Shown in pieces: positions 48,870-61,673 of a stretch of 64,000 nucleotides of DNA (its first letter is position 1; every line of letters starts with the position of its first letter). The stretch covers positions 38,292,153 through 38,356,152 of the forward strand of contig NC_134465.1 in the NCBI RefSeq assembly GCF_047948215.1, given 5' to 3'. The notes under the pieces are model-generated. The model was not told the DNA's origin, did not search any database, and saw nothing but the letters and a program-made list of their open reading frames with translations. This DNA comes from Lycorma delicatula (taxonomy: Eukaryota > Arthropoda > Insecta > Hemiptera > Fulgoridae). The position numbers and the translations under genes are program-made.

Positions 48870-50870
48870 ATCGACACCACATAATGATTTAACAGCCTAC
48901 TTCTGAATCTTAAAAACTAGTTATGACTTTTTTAGAGAGCCCCAAGAAGTTTCAGTATATGTAATATGAAAATATATGCAGGAATAATAAATATTCCCTA
49001 ATGATAACAAGCTTAGTGTTTTATTAAGGCTCTTTAGAGCCTTAATAAATGTTGTATTATGGCTTGATTTTGTTACAAGTAAAATAAATTTTATCATCTC
49101 TTGAGAACATATCATGTAATAAAACATCCAGAAATTTCACTTTGTGGGCAGTGGAAATACTTTTGTTGTTGATAATTAGAATTCTGTCTATGTAATCAGC
49201 AATGTTACGTCTACTTGATAAACACAGTGCAACAGTTTTATCCATATTTAAAGTTAGGTGGTTACAGTCCATCTGGTAAATACTTTTTGAGCTTCTATCA
49301 TACAGTTTTCAATTCCTTTTAAATTATTATCTTCAGATAGAGATATAGTTGTGTCATTTGTGAAAAGGTTACAACAAATGGCTAAAAATTATGTAACAGA
49401 TCATTAGTAAACAAAAAAAAAGCAGGGTTCTGAAAACACTTTTGAAGCACTCTACATTCTACATCTTGAAGTGAGAATTTAAATTCTACATGTGCATTCT
49501 TTTTGAAAAATGAATTTCAACTACTTGTTTACAGTTAGATAAATTTTTTCATGAGATGCTTTACTAAGATTGCAAAAAATTGAAAATGGAATCTTTTTCT
49601 CTCTATGGAATTTAAAATAATTTAAAAAAGTGGGGAACAGCTCTGTTGGTAGATAACACTTTTGTAAAAATCATGCTGAAAGTTTGTTAGTTTGATATGC
49701 TTTTCTAGAAACATTAAAAATCTATTTTTCATGATTTTTCCTAATACTTAAGAAAATACATACAACAATGAAATCGGCCTACAATTTTGTAAATTATGTA
49801 TTTCATTGTCATTTTCTGTAACTGCTTATATAGTTTTAGATTTACTGTTTAAATTAGATATTAAATTATCATACTATAATTTTTTAAGCAGTGTGAATAA
49901 CTTTTGCTTAATTTTTTGATAATTTTTCAAATAATTCTAGAAGTAATCAGATATTATATTTATACATTTCACAGAAATTTCTTAGAATAGAGATACGTTT
50001 TACATTTCTTTTAGTAATCTGTGCATTTTTGTTTTTATATTTAAATTGTTTCTTTTTTAATGAAAGGCAGGCTAGAGAGAAAGCCTGCTGAATCTCGCTA
50101 GTAAATTATTAAATGTTTCATCGTAGCTGATTTTTTTAATACTTTCCCAATTTGTTTCTGACAGAAAGTTTTAATCAGATTTTTATCAATCTTACTCTTG
50201 AAAAATAAAAGTAATAATTTTCTCGTTGCACATTTTTTCATTAATAATAAGCGATGTTATAGCAGTTTGACAGTTATGATCTGAAAGACTGCAATCTACA
50301 TAATGAAAATTACCTTTTGATAAATTTTAAAAATATTTTCTATTTAGGTGGCTGATGTTAGTTCTAGAGCGTTTGCATTTCGACAAAGTAAATGAATAAC
50401 AATTGTTTTCCACTCCCTGAAAGTAGTTTGTAATTTATTATTGCTCTTACATTTTTATCAAGCATTTTATTATTCCATGTTATCAGAACTTGAATTTTTG
50501 AAAAGTCGGTTATGTAATAATCTTGCCGAAGTAAAAATTACATTCACTAATATTTATTAAGAAGTTTGATTTAACCAAGTCATTCTCAACTTCACTTACA
50601 AAACTATAATAGTTTCATATTTACTTCATTAATTTCCCTAGAACCTTTAAAAAGGATTCAATTACACAATATTTAAAAATTCTAGTGAATTACACAATAT
50701 CAGAGGGCAGGATTTTTAAAAATGCTCTTCAGTAATCTTTTATGCTAGGATGTTGGTTTTTGTTCATTTAACTGACTGTTATTTCTGTTATAGCATCTAT
50801 CTTTCTGTAATTTTTTCCCATAAGCATTTATAAAATTTAATTTTACTGTATTGTTTGTTTTCTTATATAA
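48870..50870 (-). mobile_element. Ancient LINE relic, Jockey/CR1-like, antisense in STIM intron
   Basis: The minus strand gives ordered but broken pieces of a non-LTR retrotransposon. At about 50,170-50,030 is a linker before the polymerase (NWESIKKISYDETFNNLLAR, then KKKQFKYKNKNAQITK). At about 49,690-49,570 are early polymerase blocks (HDFYKSVIYQQS, NSIERKKDSIFN). Near 49,545 is CKQVVEIHFSKRM. At 49,272-49,057 is an open frame, DCNHLTLNMDKTVALCLSS and VKFLDVLLHDMFSRDD, matching the conserved LxLNxxKT and LGVxLDxxLSW blocks after the catalytic motif. Stops and frameshifts throughout mean it is long dead. The clade is uncertain; the retrotransposon identity is fairly secure. Its base composition is as CpG-poor as the intron around it. 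Confidence 0.7.
49021..49048. repeat. Perfect short hairpin
   Basis: ttattaaggctct, a two-base loop, then the exact complement agagccttaataa. It lies near the 3' end of the antisense LINE relic and may be a structure of that element's 3' end. Confidence 0.85.
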
Positions 50871-53274
50871 TTTTTTCAACATAATGTAGCGGATTAATGT
50901 TGGCCTCTTTCTCTTCAGTTAAACTTTTAAACATATGCTTTTATTAATCCATTAAATATTGAATTATTATTAATAAGAAAAACACATATATGAATTATAT
51001 CTCCATTTGTTAACATAATTTAGCTCAAGAAAACAGATAGTATAATTTGAAAACTAATACATCAGCGTAATACTTACAACAACAATTTTGTTTAAGAGAA
51101 ATAAAATGACCTTGTTTGTATTAGAAAATATAATTTCCTTCATTTTTTTAATTATTTTACTAATTTTATAATCTTTTGCTGTAATCGCATATAAATTGAA
51201 ATTATTGCATTTGGTTTTTTAAATATTTATATCTTTTTTATTACACTACTTTTATTAAAAATGTTCACTTCTACTAATCGATGATGGTAATTTATGAGCC
51301 AAACCAATCCTCTCTCCTTATCCTTGATCTCTTTTTTCTCGTTATCAGTTACAGGGTTATAGGTTTGACCCTGCTTATGCTTTAGGCAACAGTGCAGTTC
51401 TTCATGCTTTAATGTCAGAATTTGAAAATCATTTCAGTATCCAATAGCTAAGGGGAACAGGAACTCTCCTTCCTGTGCAGCGGCTATGCAACAAGTATAA
51501 CAGAGATATGCCTATCATGTTAAGCCGGGGTTCCTAATCAAACCTGATAACTAAATAATTAAATATGCTCTCAACTTAATAACATAAAAAATGCGTATAA
51601 TAGAAACACAATTATCATCGATTGTGAGTGAATTGATCTATTTTTGACACAGAAATTTTGGAGATTTATTTTTTATTTAAATCTTGTAGAACAGTTTCAG
51701 GTCATTCAGAAGAGGATAGTAGAGATTATGATCCTAAAACTAGATGTAGATCTAGTTTTAGATTTTGAAAATAAATATTTTCAAGCGACCTGGCTAACTC
51801 ATTCAAAATTTATCTTGAATTTAACATATGCTTGCTTTTTAGATCACGCTATAATCCTACCCTAAAAAATTTACCATTTTAAGACAGATCTGTGAAGAAC
51901 ATATAATGATTACCAATGTGAACTGCTAATGTGTAATCTTATATTAAGAAAATTTTTGGGGTTTTTGTAAATGCATTACATTGTTCTTTAGACGATTAGG
52001 AAATAATTAATTTGTGCCTTTTAAAATTTAGTGGTATAAATGTTGAATTATTATTAATTAGAAAAAAAATATATATATCTGATTACCTCCAGTTATTACA
52101 TAATTTAGTATAAGAAACTAAAATTTAAAAGTAAGAAGTAAAGAAAAATTTTTTCCCAAAAAAATCAGAATTACTATATAGTGTTAAATAAATATTCTAC
52201 GTCTTGAGTTTCTTAATTTTATAAAAACATTCCAAAAATTAATTATTTTCACTGACCCTGAAATTGGATATTATAATGGAAAAAAAATGAATTTTTTATT
52301 TCTTCTATCTGTTAAAATAGGAAACATGAAGGAAGCTAATATATAAATATAAATATAATATTTAAATAAAAAAAATGTTTTTTTAACATTTAAACAAACT
52401 GTTTTAACTTTTCAAGTTTAAACAAATACAACTTCTAAGCTACACTATTAGTGCAATATTTATTTTTAGACAATTAAAATGAAAAATATAAATATATATA
52501 TTTTTACTATCCAGCTCTTATATTAGCTTTTTAAAAACTAAATGTAGCAAATTTTATTTTATTTTTTTCACCAACATAAAATTTATTCGTCTGTAGCATT
52601 AACTAAATATGTCATCTGCTTTTGAAAATAACTGTACTACCCAAGAAAATGAGTTTTATATCTTTTTAATTTGATTAAGAACAATTTTTTTTTAAACTTT
52701 TACCTTTTTTACATTTTGGATATATTTTACATTTTTTATAACTATAAATTTTCTATAAAATTCCTAAAAAGTTGTTTCGATATGATTTTTACCTATAAAA
52801 AGCGGTTAATCTACTACATATTTATTATAACTGAGGCTTTGCCTGAAAAATGTTTTGGCATTTTCCCATAACATTTAAGATAAAGTAAGATTTTATTAAA
52901 TCCTTTCCTCTATGTGCTTTTATTATTAATATGACTCCTGAATGTGTAGATACCAGAAATATCTTTTACACAATGATATGACTATTTTGGCTAACATTTA
53001 TAATTAGTAACAAAACAGGATTTCACCTCTGTTAAATTTGTTAAAACATAGGAAGGAAAATAGTATTTATTCCTTGATATTATTAATTATAGACAATCTA
53101 ATTTACATGACTTTTTGAATACCCTGTTTATAATCTCTAAATAATTTCATAAATGTAAAAATTATTTTCTAGAAAAAGGTCATATGTTTTTTCTCAAGTA
53201 ATACTTGTGTCATTGATTTCACTGATTTTATGTAACTCGATGATATAATAATTAATAATTCATGCTAATGATAG
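50871..53274. other. STIM intron, 3' part
   Basis: AT-rich, CpG-poor; no exon or repeat family recognised. The acceptor atag ends at 53,274. Confidence 0.6.
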
Positions 53275-53387
53275 GTGCACAACTGGACGGTTGAGCAGAC
53301 CACTGAATGGCTGGCAACAAATGTCGAATTACCGCAGTACGTACCTGTATTTATTCTAAACAAAGTGACTGGAGCTACTTTACCGAG
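53275..53387 (+). CDS. STIM exon: SAM domain, first half
   Basis: Reads VHNWTVEQTTEWLATNVELP, then QYVPVFILNKVTGATLPR, where the last codon AG|A is split with the next exon (phase 2). This is the first half of the sterile alpha motif domain, which drives oligomerisation of the luminal region once the EF hand loses calcium. The WTVEQTTEWLA start and the VELPQY block are conserved from flies to mammals. The acceptor AG ends at 53,274 and the donor gtcagt starts at 53,388. The phase-0 start agrees with the exon ending at 43,785, about 9.5 kb upstream. Confidence 0.96.
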
Positions 53388-55503
53388 GTCAGTTTTCAAG
53401 TAAATTATTCTTTACGTTTTGACTTTGTTATATGTATGTGTATTTATTCAAAAATATAGTTTTAAAAGGTAATAACCACCGAGTTAGTTCAGTAAATATG
53501 TTTGACCTCAGTACTTATCTATCAAATAGAAGAAAGTGTAATGCATAAACAACTGTCAAAAATATCAAGACAGCTATATTTTACTGCAACCTGAAGATAA
53601 TACATAACAAACTGCAAATATAAACAGTCAATCAGTTTCAGTCATATCACTTTCAGTATATAGTGAATTCCCAGTATTTCATTTTTTTAGCAGATTTATT
53701 TTTAATCCTTTATTAGGTGTGAGACTAATCCTGAAGTCAGGTGCTTGGTACCCGATTGTGTATTATTTATGTTTATTTTTACCTCTTAATGATGATATTA
53801 AAATTATTATTAATTGTATTGTTACATCGGCTGATTTGTTTATAAATGTTGCTGACAAAGCTTAATTTTTTTTATTAAAAAATTAAGTTACTTTACATAT
53901 TTGTAATTCTTTGCCAGGTTTTTTCTGTTAAATTTTCTCATAGTACTGAATGTTTTTACTGATAATAGACTAGTTTCATAATAATCCTTGCTATAATTTC
54001 TTACTAATTAAACAAATTAAGGTTTACAATGAAACTGAATTAATGAAGTGAAAATTAAATTAAAGTATGAATCTCAGTCGATGATCATAATAGATTGCAT
54101 AAGATCTTGACAGTGTCAAATATAGTCTTCTTAGAAGTGATATTCTACTGTTTTATAAATATTGATTCCACAACACCAGAAATTATTGACTGTGAAGAAG
54201 GCACATCTGTTATTTCTCTATGGTTTTTTGTTGTTTTTATATATTTTTTTAACTACAGCACATGATAAATTTACATCAAAATTAATATTTGCTAAAAAGT
54301 ATATAAAAAGAGTACCCAACAGAAAGTGGTGATTCAATGAGTGCTATTTGTTAACAATCAAGACTCACACTATTTTGAAGTAGAAAACATTGTGAAATAT
54401 TATTACGTATATGTCATCCTTAACAAGTTTCATAAAGATCAGAAAACATGTTTGGTGATAACTTCATGTGAATTCACGTGTTACTGAATTTAAAGAAGAA
54501 TCTAAAGAACATTCATTACATGAATCTAAGCAACATTTATTTCGTAAAGTGAAATGAGTGATGGATTGAGGAAAGACTAACAGAATTCTTCATCGACAGG
54601 ATGAGAAAGGTGGTGTTCTCTGTTCTAAGAAATATGTTGTAAAAATGTTGGGTGACATGTTCAAAACTTTTCTTTTGTTACATTTGAAATCTCTTTCTGT
54701 TGGAAGTTATTATTACAAAGAGTTAACTACATTTTACTTTTCATCCACCCCTTGTATCTTGTATCTTGTATCAAAAATATCTTTAAATAATAAATAAAAT
54801 TAAATATACCACCTCCATTTACCATTTTTTTTACTTAACTTAAATAATGTATCTACAGTTTTAATTTATAATATGTAATATTGTGAATTTTATTTTAATA
54901 TCGTATTTTATCAACACAGATCAACCTAACAATAGCCCATTCAAAATGGAGTAGTAGGCATTATTTTTATTTAATGATTTTTCTTGTCTCTAATTTTTTT
55001 TTTATTCATCGGATCATACTGCAATTTACATATTACAATATTTTATTAGCTCAATATTTATTTTTGCCCCAAGAAACATTAGTCATAAGTCTCTTTACCT
55101 AACGTTCCTGTGGACTTCTTCACTGAAGGAGATGATAAATATACATATGTCATAATGATAAATATACATTCATATATGATAAATATACATATGATGATAT
55201 TTAGAATTATGTATTTTGCTGTGATTAGACAAGTATAAAGTGAAGTAAGATGTAAAATCAGTATATTTATTTATAGGAAAAAGGAAAGATATAGCGGAAG
55301 GTAAAAGAATGAATATAATTGGAAGATTCATTAGGTGTTATAAAATGATACATTTTTTATAAACAATGAAAAATTTAAGAGTAATTTGGAAATCCTCAAC
55401 CAGTGTCAAATGTATACAGTAATATTTTACATTCTTCTTTTAATTTTTTAAGTGAAACTTGCTCTATTAATTTAATTTCTACAATAATCTTTTTTTATTA
55501 CAG
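53388..55503. other. STIM intron
   Basis: About 2.1 kb, CpG-poor. The 54,300-54,700 part has a repeat-like look, but its translation was not recognised. It ends ttattacag at 55,503. Confidence 0.6.
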
Positions 55504-55619
55504 ATTGGCTGTAAGCAATATGCAATTTTTAAGTAATGTTCTTGGTATTAAAGATCCTATACATAAACAAAAGATCGCACTCAAAGCTATGGATGTTGTT
55601 TTATTTGGTCCACCAAAAG
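55504..55619 (+). CDS. STIM exon: SAM domain, second half
   Basis: Completes the split arginine and reads LAVSNMQFLSNVLGIKDPIH, then KQKIALKAMDVVLFGPPK, ending one base into the next codon (phase 1). The GIKDPIHKQKIxLKAMDVVLFGPP stretch is close to the insect STIM consensus and ends the SAM domain just before the transmembrane helix. The acceptor cag is at 55,501-55,503; the donor begins gtactt at 55,620. Open-frame continuation beyond the donor is low-complexity intron, not protein. Confidence 0.97.
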
Positions 55620-55909
55620 GTACTTCCTCTATTTATTTTTATGCTTTTTCTTATTAATTTTTGATTTGTGTATTTGAAAATATTTCTGTTTATTTTTAAA
55701 AATATATTAACATGTTTTATATCGATTCAGTTCAATAATCCTAATATAGTACCTAGTATACATTCTCACTGTCCCTTAGGTTTTGAATAATGGCTGATAG
55801 TATCACTGAGCAAACCTGCATTTGGGCTGATAACTTTTATATATATATATATATATATATATACATGACGGTTATCTGAAAATTAATATACATTTTAGAT
55901 ATGGCGTGC
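55620..55909. other. STIM intron start with (AT)n microsatellite
   Basis: An AT dinucleotide run lies at about 55,838-55,862. Nothing else recognised. Confidence 0.7.
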
Positions 55910-57010
55910 GAGGAGTAGGAGTAATGATCCCATCTTGTACAGCAGTGAAATATGACTGAGAATGCATCTAGCAGTGATAGAAGGAGATGGGTAATGCTTT
56001 TACTTTTTTTTTATATCATCACAGTTTAAGATAGATCTGACAGTTGAGATCCTGCAAGTTGAATATAAACCAACATAAACTTTATATATAAAGCCATCGT
56101 AAACTTTCTGAAATTTACTAAGAAATTAATGATGGAAGAGGATGTGAAATAGTTGTGGGATGTGGAATGATGTTTAGAAAGAGTGGATCGATGTCCATGT
56201 TGAGAAAAGTGGCCGGTTGACTATCATTGATGATGAGAATTTCAAAGATAATAGATTATTTAACACTTAAGTGCATCTTGATTACTTTCTTCAGGTCTGT
56301 CACTCGGTCTTTGATTAAGCGATCAAAGTAATGTTTGGGCCATCGTAAATTATATACCTATTTTTTTAAACTTGTTTCTTGAAATTCAAGACACAACAGA
56401 TTAGGTCGTCGTTAGCCCTTCTTGAGCATTGCAGTATCCAAGGTGATGCTTTAATTGAAGATTATGAGTGATGAGACTGGTTTTAACATGGAAATGTAGA
56501 GACAGAAAATCAGTCATCAGAATGCGGGCCTTACTCACATGCCAACAAAATAAAAAAAGGGATTACGTACTTTTTCTCCCAGGAGAATCGTGGCTTCTCT
56601 TTTTAGACAAAAGAGGAGGCTTCTCGATCAGTTTTTTGAATGTGTCATAAAATTTAAAAATTAAATTTTAATGTGTCGTGTTTAAAATTTTAAACAAATA
56701 AAAATTATAGACAAACATCATGAAGTGTTGAGCTTCAATACAATTTTCTTATATGGTTTAATGCCTGTTCGAAATTAACTTCAACAATTCATGATGAATG
56801 TTTGTTGATCCTCCTGAGAGCCTGAATTTATCTCATCCTACAAATTTTCAGTCTACGTGTGCGCTGAAAATTTTCAGCGCACACGTAGACTGAAAATTTG
56901 AGGAGAATATTGTCTCCTACAAATAAATTTTTACTGCATTCTGATATCTTCTGCTACATATACTAATAGAACAGCGATTTCAACGACTTGTTTTATTGCA
57001 TTATTGTTCA
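55910..57010 (+). mobile_element. Probable second mariner-like transposase relic
   Basis: Short, frame-shifting matches on the + strand occur in the right order. A block like HNRLGRR, with ALLEHC in another frame, precedes an SDETGF motif (about 56,464-56,485), in the place of the mariner GDETW block. It is followed by RTFSPRRIVASLF (about 56,559-56,600), resembling the block that begins the strand with the second catalytic region (consensus KIMATVFWD). Near 56,809 is DPPESLNLSHP, in place of HPPYSPDLAP. Every block is degraded, so this is an old copy unrelated in age to the one at 46.6 kb. The 60-bp palindrome at 56,841-56,900 lies inside or beside it. The identification is tentative. Confidence 0.45.
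56841..56900. repeat. 60-bp perfect palindrome without spacer
   Basis: The 30 bases 56,841-56,870 (starting caaattttcagtctacgtgt) are followed immediately by their exact reverse complement at 56,871-56,900 (ending acgtagactgaaaatttg). The centre is aaaa|tttt. Symmetry stops at the next base pair. The arms contain several CpG in otherwise CpG-poor DNA. Confidence 0.97.
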
Positions 57011-58956
57011 TTTCAGCCTGCTAACAAAATTTTTATACTAAGTATATATACATATGTATAGGATGTTGATCGCATTAAAATTGTACCATTTCATTTCGTA
57101 CTTTTGTAGTTAGTGTTTTTACCATGCTCCTTTCTTCCAATGTTAAGAGAAAGTTGTGGGGATGGTAAATTATAGGAATATGCACTGAAAATAATAAAAT
57201 CAGTTAAAGAAATAAATATTTAAATAATGAAATAATTACATTTAAACTAACTTGATCACAGAATTAAAAGCTGTAATGCTATTTTCTATATTACTATTCT
57301 ATAGTAGTTTTCAAATCAGTTATAGTCAAGAAAAAATTCACTTAACAATGATTCTCTCTATAAATATATTTTGAAGTTCTGCTTTTTTTCCTAAATATTT
57401 TGAATTATTTTTATTTTTTCAATAAGTAAATAATCCAGGAAAATGTTTCAGTCAAATGAGTAAACTCTTTTTTATGTTTTATTTTTTTAAATTCCATTTT
57501 GTATACATTTTTTAGCATAAGTCTTTTTTTTTCTAATAATGAATGAGATTGTTTACGATTCATTGTAATTCACAGCTGACGTTTATTTTTGTTTATCTTT
57601 GTGCAAAATATCGCTTTTAAAAGCTGACTTTAATTTTTATTATTTATTTAAATGACTTTGATTAGCGCTTTGTTTATATTTCTTTGTTCAGTTTTTATTA
57701 TATATTATGAAAGATAGTTTCAATGAATCTGATAATAAATGTAGATTTCATACTGAAAAACTGAATTAGTCGTTGTAATGCGTAAAAGTATTTGATTCTA
57801 AATGTCTGCTTGTATTAAACTATTCTTAATATGCATTTCTATTTTTAATTCTTTTTTCTCATGGAAACTAAATCTTAAGTTCTAAAACCAAAAATTTTCA
57901 AAAATCTTAAGAACTAAATCCAGAAGACTACTTAGAGACCAAAATAGAGAAGTTATTTGTTATATTATGTTGAACTATATTTTTATATAAAAAAGAAACT
58001 TTAATATTAAAAGTTAATAATGTAATCGATTATATTAAAGAATGTAATGCAAATATGCAGACCTTAGCCACAGAGTTTTTTACTTTCATGTTTAAACATA
58101 TCGATAATACTTCCATATTTGATAATGTGTATGCATTTAATAGTTAGCCACACGTCACAAAGACATCCTCAGAGTAGCCAGTGGATATCCTGGGAAGTTT
58201 GTTGAAAAGCCCCATGATTATTATACAAGGCTTATCACTAGATATATAAAACATTGATCTTTTTTTATCCCAGGGGGATTTACCTACAGAATATAGATCA
58301 TCCTACAGGACATTATGGGATATGATATTTATAAACCCTAGGACATCCTAAAGACATTGTCTTGGATCTCTTACTATGATATTCTGAGTAGTGTATCCTT
58401 TGGATGTGTAGTTTGTACTCCACAAAACATCTATCATCTATAGAGTATCCAATAGGAACTGCTCTAAGTATGATTATACGTAATGTTATGTTTGTTAGAT
58501 AATATGAATGAAGTTCTTAGCTGTACTTGTAAGTACTGTATAAATTATACACAATTATTTAAATAAAATTATAAATCGATGGATTTTATTCGTTTGTACA
58601 ATATGTTCAATAAACTGCTGATGGTATAATTTAGGTAGTCAAAGACAAAAATAATTTTGCTCTGAATGTGACCTCATATAAAGATTGGAGCAAGATATTT
58701 TCTACTGCATCGGTGACAGTTGTCTGTAGGTAGCCGGATATAGTGTAAATGCTAGTGGCGGCTTATTCAGTGCCACTGATATATTGCATGTAAATTAAAA
58801 CTAAAAATTTTAAATTATTGGTATTTGATAAATTTTTTTCTATTTATCAATTTAACTGAAACATAAAACCAAAGTTTTTAAAAATCTTATGCCGTAAAAG
58901 ATCTACTGTGATTTAAAGTTCTCTTCTGCATAATCTCCTTTGAAACTGTGATCGGC
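57011..58956. other. STIM intron, unassigned part
   Basis: AT-rich, with only about 4 CpG in 57,001-57,600 by hand count. The 58,140-58,440 part repeats words such as catcctaaagacat and atcctgggaagtt, but I cannot assign it to a family. Confidence 0.55.
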
Positions 58957-59060
58957 AAAATATGATTTGCCGACCAGAGTGGTAATGTTTTCACCTTCCA
59001 TCCTGAAGATCCTGGATTTGTATCCCGATCAGGAATGGCATTTTTCAAATGCTATAATTT
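58957..59060 (+). mobile_element. tRNA-derived SINE fragment, family 2, copy d
   Basis: ccttccatcctgaagatcct, a decayed B box (ggatttgtatccc), gatcaggaatggcatttttc and aaatgctataatttc follow the same order as copy b at 19,198. Several differences are C-to-T or G-to-A at CpG positions, in keeping with the CpG-poor surroundings. Confidence 0.58.
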
Positions 59061-59362
59061 CAGTTTTGTATTCCCATCAAGCATAATGCTTATTTATGTG
59101 TTATAATTTATACTCAAAAAATAAAAGGTGTAGATTTATAAATTGCCAGGCATGAAAAATATATTTTTTAACATTTATTGTAATGTTAATCTTATTTTTT
59201 GCATAAAAGAACATTTTTGTATTTGTAGGATGTTGTATAAAGTTGTTTATTAATAAATTTATATATTCTTCTTTTACATATATGGCATATGAAATGGGCA
59301 TAATTTAATGTTTACAGAAGTGTTATTTTTATTATTATGGCTAACATTTATGTTTATTTTAG
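59061..59362. other. STIM intron, 3' end
   Basis: AT-rich; ends in a T-rich tract and ag at 59,361-59,362. Confidence 0.7.
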
Positions 59363-59532
59363 ACACCACACATCATCTTAAAGATTTAATATTGGTTACA
59401 TTATTGCTGGGTGCATTAATTGGATGTTGGTATGCGTATCGGCAAAATAAAATTTCAAGAAAACATTTAGGACGTATGATGAAAGATATGGAAAGCTTAC
59501 ATAAAGCAGAAGTTGCTTTAGAAAATTTACAG
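59363..59532 (+). CDS. STIM exon: transmembrane helix and start of CC1
   Basis: The split codon gives Asp, then TTHHLKDLILVTLLLGALIG and CWYAYRQNKISRKHLGRMMK, ending with KAEVALENLQ at phase 0. DLILVTLLLGALIGCWYAY is the single ER-membrane helix, with the cysteine and aromatic residues usual at its cytosolic end. The charged helix after it starts coiled coil 1, which clamps the protein in the resting state until calcium is lost. The acceptor tttag ends at 59,362; the donor gtattt begins at 59,533. Confidence 0.97.
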
Positions 59533-60589
59533 GTATTTGTTTTTGATTAATTTTTTCTCTTATTTTGGTATAATTTTAGTAAATAATGTAGTCATGGTGG
59601 TTCTACTCTTAAATCTGTTCTTAATGATGTTCTGTTTAGTCAATATTTTTCTCTTATGTTTAAGAACTATTATTTGCACGCGTACAGTATGTATTTTTCT
59701 TTATTTCCGTTTGCAATGAAATGTTCTTCGATCATCAAGTATAAATCCCATTATTCAGTGTTATTTAAGTGACTAATTTTCAGAATTAGATGCAGGAATT
59801 GAATTTCTGAATTGGTGTAAGGTTTTTTTTATGTATTCTGATGATCTATTTGGCCTAAATTGTACTATTACTTTTAAGAGGTAGAAATTATTTCCTAATT
59901 CTCTAGATAGAAGTTATTTCTGTAACTGAAAATTAGCTTATTATTATGTTACATTCAACAAGAAAAATAATGTTTAATCGAAGAAGCAAAAACCTTTTTG
60001 TGTATAATCTTGAGTAATTTAAACATTTTTGTATTGTTTTAAATGGTGGAAAATTTTATATTAGCTGTTCAAGAAATTGTTTACTGGGTTTACTGTGACT
60101 TAACTTAAGTTATGCTTCTTAAGTAGAAATAAGATTATTGATTGGAAGGAAAATATTTCCATTTCTGGAAAGGATAGTATTTTTGTTTTCCAAGTACAAA
60201 ATTTCTGGATGTTTTGTTAAATACAAACGCTCATGGAATATTCAAAGTGACTTTTTAATAAAAAAAATCAAGCTGTACTGTTTTACTTTAATGTTTCTCA
60301 GTAAAACAGTAACCTTTGTCTCCATTATTAATTTTTTTAGTGCCTATCCCATTTAAAATTTGTCATCTGATGAATTTCCTCAAAAAGTCAGAATTGTTTA
60401 GCCTCCATAAATAAGAATCGTGTAACCTATTATTTAATAAACTAAAAATTTTAACTTACGCAAAACATTTATTTATGTATGAATGTGCAAAAAAAAGTAA
60501 TTTATCTTAAAAAAACAGCATTTCCTCTACTAAACAGACAAACAGTAGTACTGTTTTCATATGGTACAACATAATGTGTAGCATGCAAG
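59533..60589. other. STIM intron
   Basis: AT-rich, CpG-poor; nothing recognised. The open frame at 60,138-60,356 has no family resemblance. Confidence 0.6.
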
Positions 60590-61450
60590 AAAAGTTTTTC
60601 TTTATTACACTTTTATTGCCATTTATTATATTAATTTTAAAACCACTGAACTTTTTGTATCTTTATTTAATGTTTTCAAATAATTTTCAAAACATTTCTG
60701 AATTTTTTATTTATTTTGGGCACTTTAAGACCACGATCCAATCTCATCATTTACTTTTTTACCGTTTTCTCAAATCTTCCAATCATTTCATATTTGGATC
60801 TGAATTTTTTGTTCTTGGAAACCCTCTAACATCATAATTTTGGTTTTAAAGGTATTTTTAACATCTTTTTCTTTTATATTTTAACATTTTTAAGCATTTT
60901 TTAACACTTTTAATACAGTTTATTTCTGTTTTCCTGTTATAGAAAAAATCAGAGATTTGCTTATTTTTTCATTTGTTTTAACCCATTCTAATAAGGTGAC
61001 CAAAGAACATTAATCCTCACTTTTTCATTGTTTCCATTATTTTTTCCATGTTTTGATATATTTCATTTTTACTTCTAAATTTAAGTATTTTTCTATCTTT
61101 TACATGACCTAATATTTTTCTAATTATTTTTTCCTTCCTTTCTATACCTGCATTCATATTTAATCACTCACACATACATAAACTATGTTGTTTTATTATT
61201 ATACTATGTATGATTTTTCAGTTTTTGGATTATGCATTTTTTATGTATGTATTTTTGATTATTCCTTAAACTTTCTCATATTTTTGAAACCATCAAGTAT
61301 TACTGATTTTTCTAGCCCATTTTTCTGTTTAAGTTCACCTATGTCAGAATTCTATATCGTTTTTAGTTTGTGTTTTTTACTTTTTTGCTGTTTGTGGGTA
61401 TTTGTGTGTTTTTAATTCTTGTCATTATTTTTGTCTTTTCGACTGATATT
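60590..61450 (-). mobile_element. LINE 3'-end relic, antisense in STIM intron
   Basis: The minus strand reads MNAGIERKEKIIRKILGHVK at about 61,160-61,100, then FRSKNEIYQNMEKIMETMKK, a stop, and LMFFGHLIRMG near 61,010-60,985. This matches the C-terminal part of a class of insect non-LTR retrotransposon polymerases (consensus ERRILRKILGP... then RRLxFxGHLxRM). Sequence towards 60,590 continues as degraded coding. It is strongly skewed to T on the + strand, and many stops show it is dead. Confidence 0.68.
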
Positions 61451-61673
61451 TTTTGTCCAGTTTTATTAGCTATTGTTTACTTTATTGTTATCTTTTCGTT
61501 TTTAATATTTAAAAAATTTCACTTTCATCTTTAATTTTGAGTAGTACGTGCAAAGTTTAAAGTTGAAAGTGCAGTTTTTCCAGATAATTTATTTATGATA
61601 TTTGTTTCTTGTTATAACATTTCAAGATGTATATAATGTAGACATTTATGTATTTGTATTCTGCTGTTTTCAG
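61451..61673. other. STIM intron, 3' end
   Basis: T-rich; ends ttttcag at 61,673. It may include more of the antisense LINE relic. Confidence 0.6.
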
